NCBI GenBank assembly: GCA_049999765.1
Contig: JBNGIQ010007068.1
Location: 1 to 54,733 of the forward strand
Direction: 5' to 3'
Source: Phaeoceros laevis
Lineage: Eukaryota > Anthocerotophyta > Anthocerotopsida > Notothyladales
DNA length: 54,733 nt
A model generated the notes under the pieces. That model did not search any database. It was given only the letters and a program-made list of their open reading frames with translations, and was not told the origin of the DNA. Below are positions 44,678-54,733 of this stretch, piece after piece; position 1 is the first letter of the stretch, and every line of letters begins with the position of its first letter. Made by a program: the position numbers and the translations under genes.

Positions 44678-47600
44678 ATGAGGCTTGTGAGGAGGAAAGT
44701 CCGGAAGCCCGAACCGTACGGCAAGGTCAGTATATGCACGAAGTCACGTCTGTTTTGCAGTGTCACAAGTTGATTTGTTTCTCGCATCAGGTTCGGCACG
44801 CAGTTGATTCGATTGAGAGAATATTAATGTGCTAGCCACTTGTGCCGTCACTTTGTTTCTGTGGATATTTCGATGAGATTGGCAGTTCTTGCCTGAATTC
44901 AGCTTCTGCTGTCTCATGGACCTATTGCGTGCTATGCAGCTTGAGTTGGAAAGGGTAATTGGGCTTACAACAAGCAATGCTGCGGGTCTGGCCTGCAATC
45001 CTGCCACTGGAGAGATTGCTTATCTGGCGGGGTCTGTTGTCGTGGTGTACAATGTCCTCAGCAACAACCAGACTTCTCTGCTGACAGTACCAAGGGTTCC
45101 GAAGGTGCTGTCCTGCGTAGCATATTCTCCTCATGGAGGAAAGTTCATCTGTGCTGGCGAGGTAAGCTCGGGCATTTCTCGGGGCAAGTGTTCTTTCCGC
45201 AAGCACGAGAAAATAGTGATTGTGATTCGTCCTTCAAGGGCACATCTTTTACTTGATGGATCATCATCGAGGGCAGTGGAGAGTTGATGTAGTGAGGTGA
45301 TTGTTTTTGCAGTCCGGACATCAGCCTGCTGTTGTAGTATGGGACCCTGCTACTGGTGCATGTGTAGCGGATCTCAAGTCACACAAGTATGGCATTGCAT
45401 GCGTGGAGTTCTCTCCAAATGGTGACTAATGTCCCTTCGCTCTGTTTGCACAGTTATAGGCTCTGTCTTTGGCTTCCATTTTTGTTGCATTGACTGAGCT
45501 CACACTTTTTCTCCAGGTAAGAATCTGGTTTCAGTTGGTGTGCCTCAAGATGGATATATCTGCTTATGGGAGTGGAGAACCTCGACAGTTGTTATCAGGA
45601 CTCGGGCATCAGCAGTTGGGAACCCCACTGCCGCTCTCCAATTTTCATCAGATGGCAACTTCTTTATAACCGCCGGTGGCAAGCATATGAAACATTGGGT
45701 TGTCGGACCCCATGCTGGTCGGTCTCGAACAACAGGAGCAGGAAACCTTGCTCTCGAAGGCAGGCCTATAAAACTAGGCAGTCAGAAAGAAGCCTCATTT
45801 GTTTCAATTTCTTGCGCAAGCTCCTCAAAAGATGCTACTGGAAATGTGATGTCTGCAGGCGAACTACAGCCTTTTTATGGTTTGACAACTACTGGTAAAA
45901 ATAACCTTCCTGGGGCAACTGTACCCACTGCTTCTTGTTGGGATTATCCAGGAGTTGCCTTGTCCAAAAACGAGATCTCGCTCTCATTTGGGAAGCCAGA
46001 TCCATGTTGTTTTAGCCTAAGATTCATTTTACTTTTGCAGGAATTCTCTGTCTTCTCCACTGTGGGCTTGCAGTTGAGAAGTGGGTCGATTTAAAGGTAT
46101 CTACATGGTCTGGGGGCTGGTCTTGCATGGTGCCTTCGGCATTTCTGACATGATTTATGTTCCTTATTTGTGATTCGTGTCGGTGTGTTCCAGGTGCGGC
46201 AGGGTTATGCCATATCGGTCTCCGAGACACATGTTGCATGTGCTTGTAGTGATGGGATTGTACGATTCTTTATGAAGGGAACACTTGCATACAGCACCAC
46301 ACTTCCAAGACCAGTGCCTTTAGGGTACCATGGGCTAACAGATACTGCAATTTGTGCAGCTCTAGCTGCAGGCCATCATCCTCCGTCAGATGTTAAATTT
46401 CCAGATGCAATTGCGTGTAGTTTTGTGAATGCAGAAAGGCTAGGTACTTTGCTCACCTCATGAGTGTTGCATTTACATCCCGTGCATCTCTGAGGTTGGG
46501 CTGCTTATCTGGTTGGAGTTTCGTCTATTTCATCAACTGCTTGCTGCTCTTGTTGCTGCCTGAAAGTAGGTGGTTTGTATGCTGTCTTAACAACCTAAAT
46601 TCCCATGCAGCTGTCATCTATGGAGATCACACCCTGTTTATCTGGGATATCGAGAATTTTTCCAAGGTAAAGTCGGTCTTTTCGAATGGTAGAATTTGAC
46701 TTCAGATTCACGTCTCTGTGTGACTAATGTAGAATTTGAACTTGCTGGATGACTTCACATTATCTCAACGAGAAGATATGTACAGTATGCAAGTTTATGT
46801 TTTTGTTATGGGGCTATGTATTGCAACAGTCAAAGATCAGCTGCTAGGATTTTCAATACAAGAAAATGCTCTGTCCAATTGTTAACTGTGGAATGGCCAA
46901 CAACAGGTTGGAAGAAATCGTGTTTTTCTGGCACACAGTTCGTGCGTATGGGATGTGGCAACTCTTCCCATGTTACCCCATAAGCCCCTGCTTGATCAGA
47001 GTTACACAAACGAAGGTGCTTTTGCAACATGCTCAGCCGACGGAACCATAAGGCTTTGGTGCCTTGACTTTGGTTCTGATAGAGACGAGCCTGATCTTGG
47101 CCCTGTAGCCTCACTAGAGGCAAGACCAACAAATGTCTACAGCAAAGAAGTGCTAGGTGTACTATACTCAGGTGTTTTTTCTTGCTTGCGTCAACGTCCA
47201 AGAGAGAATATATCTTTTGTCATTGCATAACTAAGCCACCTGCTGCAGAGTGCACGGAAAAGTGTTGCAAGAGAATAGATATTCTTGCCAAGTAGAATAG
47301 TATTACAGATAGTTGATTGGCGGCTTGGATGATCGGAGTACTCGTTGTATTCTTGCAGATTCAAAATCAGATATAAGAGATCGACCTTATGTTACTGGGG
47401 CAGAAGAGGATTCTCTTTCACAAGGCGTCCGTTCAATCTGTGTTAGTTCAGATGGTCATCATTTGGCAGCTGGTGATAAAAGTGGGAATCTTCGAATATA
47501 TAATCTTCCTACTCTTCAACTCATAAGCTTCCAGGTAGTCCTAATCCTTCAAGTCTTTACAGGTGGCAGATAGCCTTAATGGCTGCAGGCCCCTTTCCAT

Positions 47601-50600
47601 TAACCAGTATTAAGGCATTGAAAGTGCTGATGACGTCATTATTTGACAGGTGCTTGGTCACATGTGGGGGAATATGGCAGGAAGCTCATGACGCGGAGAT
47701 TCTCACATTAAGCTACACAAAAGCTATTGACAACGGTTGTCCAACAGACCAGCCATCCATTTCTCTGCTGGCATCTGGAGGACGAGATCGATTGATCCAC
47801 ATTTATGATGTCGAAAGGTACATAATTGTAGCTCATGATGCAAACGGCACAGTAAGTGTGGCTACTTCTGTATAACCATGTACCGTTTGTTTGTTTTCTT
47901 GTGCTGCTTGTCGAGCACGGTGTCAAGGTGCCTGTTTGTCACTTCACATGCAAGAAATGACTGTACTTTCCTGTCGGATTATAATATGGTTGCTGTAGCT
48001 GCATCGCAGGGACTATGACGTTATTGAAACGCTAGACGATCACTCAGCTTCAATAACCACTGTGAAGTTTGCATGTGGTGGAACGAAGCTGCTAAGTTGC
48101 AGTGCTGACAAGTAAGTTTCTCAAGACTGGCTAAGAAGTTGTCTCTTTTGTTGATCCATTCAGAAGGATGCAGCCCCAGAGCTGGAAGGCTGAACATGTA
48201 ATGCATGCCTTGCAATTGGCAGGTCAGTAGTGTTCAGAAGTGTAGTCAAAACAGACCACGGGTGCAGAAGTACTCGTTACCATCAAGAGTCGGCTCCACG
48301 AGGCACAATCTATGATATGGATATAGATAGGATGGATAAGCTGGCAGTGACAGTGGGTCAGGTAACTGCTAAACACAAGTTGTAGCTAACTGCTGACTTC
48401 CTGCAAGTTGTTTGTAGCTTCTCAAATCTACATCCACTGAGTCCTCTATGATCTCTGTCTGTATGCGTATTGTGCCGGCCATTTATGTGAGCAGGATAAA
48501 AAAGTGAACATTCTAAGTCTAGCAAGCGGCAAGCCTGTCCGAAGCTTTAAGCCTGAGGGGGACATAGGCGAACCAATCAAGGTTTAAAGGCAGCTTTGCA
48601 AGAGCAGCTATTTGGCTTCATAGCTTGGGATGCTGTGTTCTTCGTTCCCTTCCGATCTTATTCAGTGTACCTTCATCCTGCAGGTTAAGTTGGATTTGAG
48701 CGGCTCTTATGCTGTGTGCTCCCACTCAGACAAGCACATGCGCCTGTATGATTTCAACACTGGAGAGCTTTTAGCACAGGCTTCAGGACATGCTGAGGTC
48801 ATTACAGGGCTCGCTTTTCTGCCAAACTGTAGGCGGCTTGTTTCTGTAAGTTTTCAAGCTTGACTAGAGGTAACTTATTAGACTGAATATGCATCACAGG
48901 GTGACAGTCTTGCGGTTCAAAAGCCGTCTGCAAAGTTCATCATGTAACGTATGCCTGTTTTTGTGTTCAGGTCAGTGGTGATAGCTGCATTTTTGTTTGG
49001 AAATTGCCCGTCAACCTGTCCCGGATGATGCGAAAGCGATGCATGGATGATGAGGAATGTGAACCTCACAGAAGCCTCAAGTCTTTCCTGCCCCGATTTC
49101 ATTCGAAGGATGGGATCAGAGCAACTAAGATCCCTAAGAGATCAAAACAACCAACTATTCAGATCTATGAGGGGGAAAGAAAGGAGTACATTACTGAGAT
49201 GAGCCCCACTCATGCTGACGCAAAGAAGGATGTTACTGAGGATGCTAAACTTGTGCATGCTGATGGAAAGGGTGGCGAGAATCCTGCATTTAAGTTTAGC
49301 TTTTCCAGACTACCATCTTGGGCTCAAGCCAAAGTGGCTGATGAAATATCTGGAAACGCTACTGGGCAGACGGAAGGGACACTCTTTAACTTATCAGAAT
49401 CTCGGTGGGCCGAGGTAAATTGAATTCGGTATGCTGGTGATGACTATTTGTAGCAGCATGTAGACGTCGATTGCACTGAGCATGCCGTGCTACTTCGCCT
49501 TGCAGAGGCTTGGTGAGGGTTACAAGTTATTCTCAGAATCTACAGAAGATCTTACACCACCTGCAACTATCCGTGCAAATGGGTTAGCAGCCCGGAGACG
49601 TTTCTCTGCCGATGGGCCAAGTTTGGAGAGTACTCCAGATAGCACTGCAAATTCTGGCGAGGTTACACCTACATCTAGTCCTCAAGGGGCCTCAAGGTAG
49701 AAGACATCAAGCGTTTGCATCTTATGGCAGATGCAACGACTCTTAGCTCGAGCCACACACTTCATCTCAGCATTGTGCTCATTTGTGTACCAATGTGTGG
49801 TGTTTTCTGCATGCTATCAACCTGTCATTTGATCGCACGGTTAGTGCTTTCTAACCAGCAACCTTTTTGTGCTCTCACCAGGAAAGAGATCATTTGGAAG
49901 ACTGTCCATACTGTCTTCTTCAATGAGCTTGATTTCTTGCCTGAGGGAAGTCCAGTTGGTTCTTGCTTTCCTTTCCCCGGTGTTATGGAGCCTTTCAACA
50001 ACTGCGCAGAGGACCTTGAGGACGTAAGCTGTACAGATGGTTTCCCCGTAGATAAGCCTGAATCGCTTTGTGGGGTTCAGGTTAAGGATCCAACGTTGGC
50101 TGAAGAAGATGTAGTGGTTTACCTTTCAGACAATGACGAGCCTAGTTCTGATGCTGTCCCACTAGGATCAAGGCTGTCTAAGGACATTGGCGATGCCAAT
50201 TTTCTAGCAATTGATCCACAAGACCCTCGATTAAGTGGTGGACACTCAAAAACTGAAGAGTTTGTTGGCACAGCTGAAATTGAAAGGTTGCATGTGCAGG
50301 AGGACTCTCTACTGCAAGTTGAGAAAGATCTCCCACTCTCTACTGAAAGTAGCTTGGAGTCATTCAAGCACTTGTCTGATGGAACAGATGGAGGGCATGA
50401 GTTGAATGCAGAAGGCCACAAATCCTCACTGGAGGATGAATCAGTTGATGAGGAAGAAGGGGGCGAGGATGACAAGTTTGTACCGGCAGATGACCTCTTC
50501 AGTGCTCACTTTGATAGTTTGTCATCAGATGTGAAGGTATGGGCATGCACTGAGTTGTCATTTTGCCAAAAAACGGTGCTACATGATCAAAGTATCTGAT

Positions 50601-52417
50601 CCTGTGGATGGTGCTACAGGTGCCAAGCTCAGCAAGGAGCAGTTTTTCTGCTCGCTTCCTTGCACGTGCCAATCTATCCTCATTGCGGTCATCCATAATG
50701 TCTCCAGGGGAGTGGGGACCTCCAAGAAAAATTGATGCTTTGCTACAGGGTGCTGAACCCCCCAGTGCCGTAGCTGAAGAACAAGAATCTCAGAGTACAA
50801 CAAACCTGCACTTCCATCAAGTAAGAGTAGATGCAGCACTGCTCTCCAGTTGTGACAAAATGATAGCTAACCAGGCGCTCGCCCAGTTTTCGGCCCACTT
50901 TTATATCAGACGGGTAAATCATAATGTTGTGTTATCATAATGTTGTGACGTGGTTGAATTCCAGGGAGAGGGAGACATGCAACAGATGCAACATAGACTT
51001 GTTACGCTTGGAATGGCTGTGGCAGAGAGCATCCAAGATAGTCAGGGTGCAACAGTGACGGGTCCTAGGGAAGATGACAAGGGCAGTGATCAGACTGACC
51101 TGTACTCATATCCTAATATGGCATCAAACCTTCTTTCAACAAGTCCTAGAGCTGATCCAGGATGCGTTGAAGAATGTGTGAATCGAAACACAGTCTCAAC
51201 TCCTCCGTTACCCATGATCTGTGCACCAGATGCCTCAGATTTGAGTGTCTTCAGCTTTGTCAAAAAAGGGAAAGATCGGCCTTCCCACAAGCCGCAGATA
51301 TGTCGGGATGCTGAACCCAGAGACCAACATGGGAACATGGACTGTCCTAGCAGTACACAAACGCAGGATGATGGTGTTGTTTTAGTCTTGAATGAAGTTG
51401 AGCCAGAATGGATCAGGATTGGGGACCCAACACCTAGAGCGTCAGGTGGTCAGGAGCCCCCATCCTTGGAGGATCTAGGAAATCGTCGGCTGGTGAGGAG
51501 CCATGAGGAAGTCGGAATAGCAGAGTATGAGGCTTCGGATTACACTGCCTTGCCTGAGGAATTGGAGAGGAAAGTCAGCCTGGGGGTAGCGGATGTTTCC
51601 ACTGCAGATGTACTTGACGGCCAGAGAGGTACTCACACTAGCTGTGTTGGCACGAAGGTGGTGTGTGGAATAAACATGAGTTGGCTCTTTCTGCATCATT
51701 GGCAGTTACATTGCATGTTCTTGCAGGGTCACATCCAGAAAAGGAGCTGGACGGTACGTCTCTGCCTCGACCTCCTAGTATCCCGGACCAATCATCAGGA
51801 AGTGCCTCTCCATTTGCCCTCAAGCTGCCACGTCCCAAGGAAGAATATAAGTCTGCATTGCAAGAGTTACTTCAGGCTACAGAAAAGGCTTCGAGATTCT
51901 TCAGTGAGCTTCAGACCTTGACTGGTGATGCGATGTTTACCACCTCGAAATCATCATTGGAGGTGTTGGCTGCTGCTTCTACTTATCAAGAGGTTATGCC
52001 AGCTGCCCTTGAGAAAGTGCAAAGACTTGCTGAACAGGCAGCTACCTACAATACGGCAGCAGATGTGGAGACCGACACTCTTGGTGAAGAAACTAAGTAT
52101 CTGGTGGCATGCTCGGAGACTCCCGACGATGACGGTGCGTGCTTTGGCAGGACACTGGACGACGGTGGGCAGTCTGTCATCTTAAGCATCTCAGTTGAAC
52201 CAATGAGTCGTTGTTTAACGTTAACTGTTGTGTTTCAGGGTCTGCAAGTCTGCAGTTGAGATCAGGAGTTGCTTCGTCTTTGTCACTTTCAGACTCGGCA
52301 CTAGCATCCGTGGACATCGAGAGCTTTGTAATGCGGTACTCCACTCGCTTTTCAGAAACATTAGCAAGCCAAGTCTTAGCTTTGGTCCACAAGGAACTCA
52401 AATCCAACCAGCCTTGA
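44678..52417 (+). CDS. WDR62/MABP1-type WD40-repeat scaffold protein
   Basis: A large many-exon gene. Exon 1 (44678-44725) gives [16 protein letters not shown]. Exon 2 (44940-45161) gives [38 protein letters not shown] and [18 protein letters not shown], the opening of the WDR62/MABP1 family. WD repeats continue to about 49015, for example [63 protein letters not shown] and [20 protein letters not shown]. The family-diagnostic join [22 protein letters not shown] ends the double propeller. The C-terminal half (49020-52200) is acidic, Ser-rich and probably disordered, then a conserved-looking last helix, [20 protein letters not shown]. Animal relatives bind JNK and act at spindle poles and centrosomes; the plant role is not known to me. 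It ends 235 bases before the DUF3143-like gene. Confidence 0.9.
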
Positions 52418-52652
52418 GCTCTCTGTTGCCCCTTCTTCAGTTGATGAACCTGGGTTGGGAGTTGGGAGAATTTGAAACTCAGGTCTCCCAGAGACAGGAG
52501 AAGGTCGTCTATTTGTGAAACGGCTAGCTCCCGGGACCGAGTTGGTTCGTAACTCGTAATTTGTGTTGCCACACTCTCGAATGGAAATCGCTGCCAGTGT
52601 CAAGTGACACAAAAGACTACCGGGCTGGCGTAAATTGCAACAACCCGGCGTG

Positions 52653-53526
52653 ATGGAGGCAGCCCTCGCTGCAGGGAGCCATGGTACCTGCTTGCGGGCC
52701 CTGCAGAGTCGCTCACAAGCAAATTTGCCTGCGAATGGCGTAGCATGTATGGCGCATTTCCCGTGCACGCTGGCGAGGACTTGCAGTGATCCCATTTCGT
52801 GCAGGGCCGCTACAACCGCGTCTGCAAAGGTGAGCTGTAGCCCGGTCACAGGGGCCCTCATACGTCTGACTGTTGTCACCACCGAAGCTTTGTGCATGCT
52901 TTTTTCTGGCTGCACGCCATGCCGAGTCTCAGACGCCTGGTCATTTCCCTTGGTTGTGGATGTCGCTGGTTGTGTTGCAGGGATCTGCCAGCCTGCTGAG
53001 AGCCAAAAGAAGCAGAGACTCTCAAAGCTGGCAAGGGCGGACCAGGTCAACATCACGCGACAGGGCTACCGCAGTTCGAGCTTCTGCAGATAGCACAGCC
53101 CCGGCTGCCGACAAGAAGCTGCCTGACAAGAAGAAGGCCATCTACTCGCACAGCCTCCCGTCCATCGAGCAATGGCTGACCAGCCTGGGTTTCTACCAGA
53201 GCAAAGTGGATAGAGCCGTATGGCTGGTAGAAAGGCCGGACTGGCATGCACAACTTTCCCTCGACCTCACAGAGCTGCATATCAAGTATGGTGTCTTAAG
53301 CAGCCTGCCTTCAGACTGCTGCCTGCTTTCTTTCACAGGCATTTGTTGCGTTTGTTGGTAGGTCAGAGGGCTATTTGTGGCTGAGCTTGTGCAATCGGAG
53401 AGTAACTGAACGCTGTGCAGGTACTTGAAAAGTGGCCCTGGGAATTTGGAGAAAGACGTGGAGAGAAAGTTTAGCTATGCGCTGAGCCGGGAGGACTTGG
53501 ATAACGCCATTCTGGGAGGCCCTTGA
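52653..53526 (+). CDS. Plastid DUF3143-like protein of cyanobacterial type
   Basis: Three exons (52653-52829, 52981-53285, 53421-53526) join in phase to 195 residues. The first about 110 residues are Ala/Ser/Arg/Thr-rich and fit a chloroplast transit peptide. The mature part (SLPSIEQWLTSLGFYQSKVD, AVWLVERPDWHAQLSLDLTE, YLKSGPGNLEKDVERKFSYA, SREDLDNAILGGP) matches the cyanobacterial DUF3143 pattern as I remember it: an N-terminal helix for a short partner, a W-x-L-E-R-x-D-W strand, and the terminal DxxxAILGGP. Function is unknown; occurrence in cyanobacteria and plastid-bearing eukaryotes points to a photosynthesis-related or plastid role. It is not part of the upstream WD40 gene, which has its own stop at 52417. 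Confidence 0.8.
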
Positions 53527-54733
53527 GGTCTCCCCTAGGCCCTTGAGCCGGGCCCTTGGGTTGTCTGCCATCATCCTTGGTGCCTTTTGATATAGCAGCT
53601 CAAAGAAGGCTTAACAAGAACTTCAGCACAGGTCTGGATTACTCCTGTGCCTGGTGCCATTTCTTCTTATCAGCTTCAGAAGTTCAGGTGACCTCATGAT
53701 TTCTTTTGTGACGGAGCCTTCTGTACAAAGGCAGGTACCATATAGTAAATTTAGTCTAACCAGTGACCGCCACCTTTTCAGACGAATCTTTTTGTAACGA
53801 TAGTAAGTTAGACGATTTGTAGGTGAACACTCACCACCAGTGTTGTGCCATTCAAAGACTATCTCTCACAAGCAAAAACTAGAAGCGCGGGGAACCAAAG
53901 TTTTGGGAGGATATTATTCGAGAGTCCAAGCAGAGTGGTCTAGACACCGGCAGAATCTTGCGCGCCTGGAACTCTAGTAAGCACGGTGTGAAGGCCAGTT
54001 ATGCGGACGTAGTCATCAGTCAGCAGATCAAACTCGAAGCAGGACAAGTGTCCGGCATACAAGCAGCTGTCTTGTGGTACTCTGCGGCAATCTGATGAAC
54101 AGACAGGCTGCTAAGCTTAGTGTTAACGCATCTGTTTCAACACCTAGATTGGCTTGGTCTTGCTGAGACATGAAGCCGTATTGGTGTCCAGCATCACCTC
54201 TTCAGCCTGCGATTGGTGTCTATGGTTGGTGGACCGGACTTGGGTACAAAAATCGTACCTCTGACGGTCAAAGATTGATCCGAGGATGATGGGGAAGAGA
54301 AGAGAAGAGAAGAGCTACAATGTTTCCCATGTTTCAGCGCAGGCGACACACCATCAACCAAAGAGGAGCTGGTGATCTGCCATAGCTAATCAGGACCAGC
54401 ATGGCACAACTCGGTATGTAGTATGTACTGCACTCTGGGCTGTTGAGGTCCTTTCAGCCCTACCTGGTTTTCCTCCACGGTCTGCTCTGTAAACTGCGGG
54501 ACAATCCTACTACACTAGTCCTTGATGATTCTTGTGATGACTGGCCTGCCTCTGACCGAACATACGTTTTGCTGCCATTGACAGTTGCGTCTCAATGCCA
54601 CAGAAACGCCCGCCGAGCATCCCATGTTGGGAGGAGCTGCTGCCTTTTGATTGGCTATGCATCCGCCAGGGCTATCAGCACACTTTTCTGTGTAGTATGG
54701 AGGAACGATTGGAGTTTTGACACGGTCCCCAGG
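53527..54733. other. Right edge, no gene seen
   Basis: 1.2 kb following the DUF3143-like gene. No reading frame of note and no recognisable domain. A short GAGAA microsatellite lies at 54293-54316. Confidence 0.5.
54293..54316. repeat. GAGAA microsatellite
   Basis: About four units of AGAGA(A) in a row (GGAAGAGAAGAGAAGAGAAG). Simple sequence. Confidence 0.85.

Noticed and set aside
52376-53093. Long minus and plus frames across the end of the WD40 gene and the DUF3143-like first exon
   Set aside because: They cross established introns and gene ends in the wrong frame.
44678-53526. Treating the WD40 gene and the DUF3143-like exons as one gene
   Set aside because: The WD40 gene has its own stop at 52417, and the DUF3143-like part has its own ATG and transit peptide at 52653.

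Overview
The window is nuclear DNA from a green-lineage eukaryote, most likely a streptophyte with swimming cells (a bryophyte, lycophyte, fern or streptophyte alga). The evidence is: GT-AG introns of roughly 90-500 bp in nearly every gene; a plastid-targeted plant-type ferredoxin and a DUF3143-like protein of cyanobacterial type; a plant STP-type hexose carrier; a plant-style leishmanolysin-like protease; and an intraflagellar transport gene (IFT56), which seed plants without motile sperm lack. I cannot name the species. No viral, CRISPR or bacterial-operon features were seen.

Layout. 1-2860: repeat-rich DNA with a GATGG minisatellite and a short F-box ORF. 2863-8417: ferredoxin (-), then a divergently transcribed organelle-type AAA ATPase (+). 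8418-11208: gene-free, with two strong hairpins, then the STP promoter region. 11209-13156: sugar/H+ symporter (+). 13692-18492: leishmanolysin-like M8 metalloprotease with EGF-like modules and a C-terminal membrane anchor (-). 18493-22962: no convincing gene, an AT-rich repeat island, a ubiquitin-tail-like fragment and a long imperfect hairpin. 22963-27125: EMC1 (+). 27298-33328: two secreted, very GC-rich genes on the minus strand, a vanadium-haloperoxidase-family enzyme and a single-lobe transferrin, separated by a palindrome-rich spacer. 34601-37219: IFT56 (+). 37391-38934: CPBP/CAAX-type membrane protease (-). 39225-about 40190: unknown spliced gene (-). 40453-41828: VPS60/CHMP5 (+). 43624-44112: unknown Q-rich coiled-coil protein (-). 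44678-52417: WDR62/MABP1-type WD40 scaffold (+). 52653-53526: DUF3143-like plastid protein (+). The last 1.2 kb holds no gene I can support.

Most genes are unrelated housekeeping functions. The exception is the haloperoxidase-transferrin pair. Both are secreted metal-handling proteins with all metal or cofactor residues intact, both have exons far richer in GC than their neighbours, and both have short, hairpin-rich introns. Together with the palindromes between and inside them, this is the most unusual part of the window. Exon boundaries were read by eye from GT/AG sites, reading-frame continuity and family similarity; where a junction could not be made to fit, this is stated.
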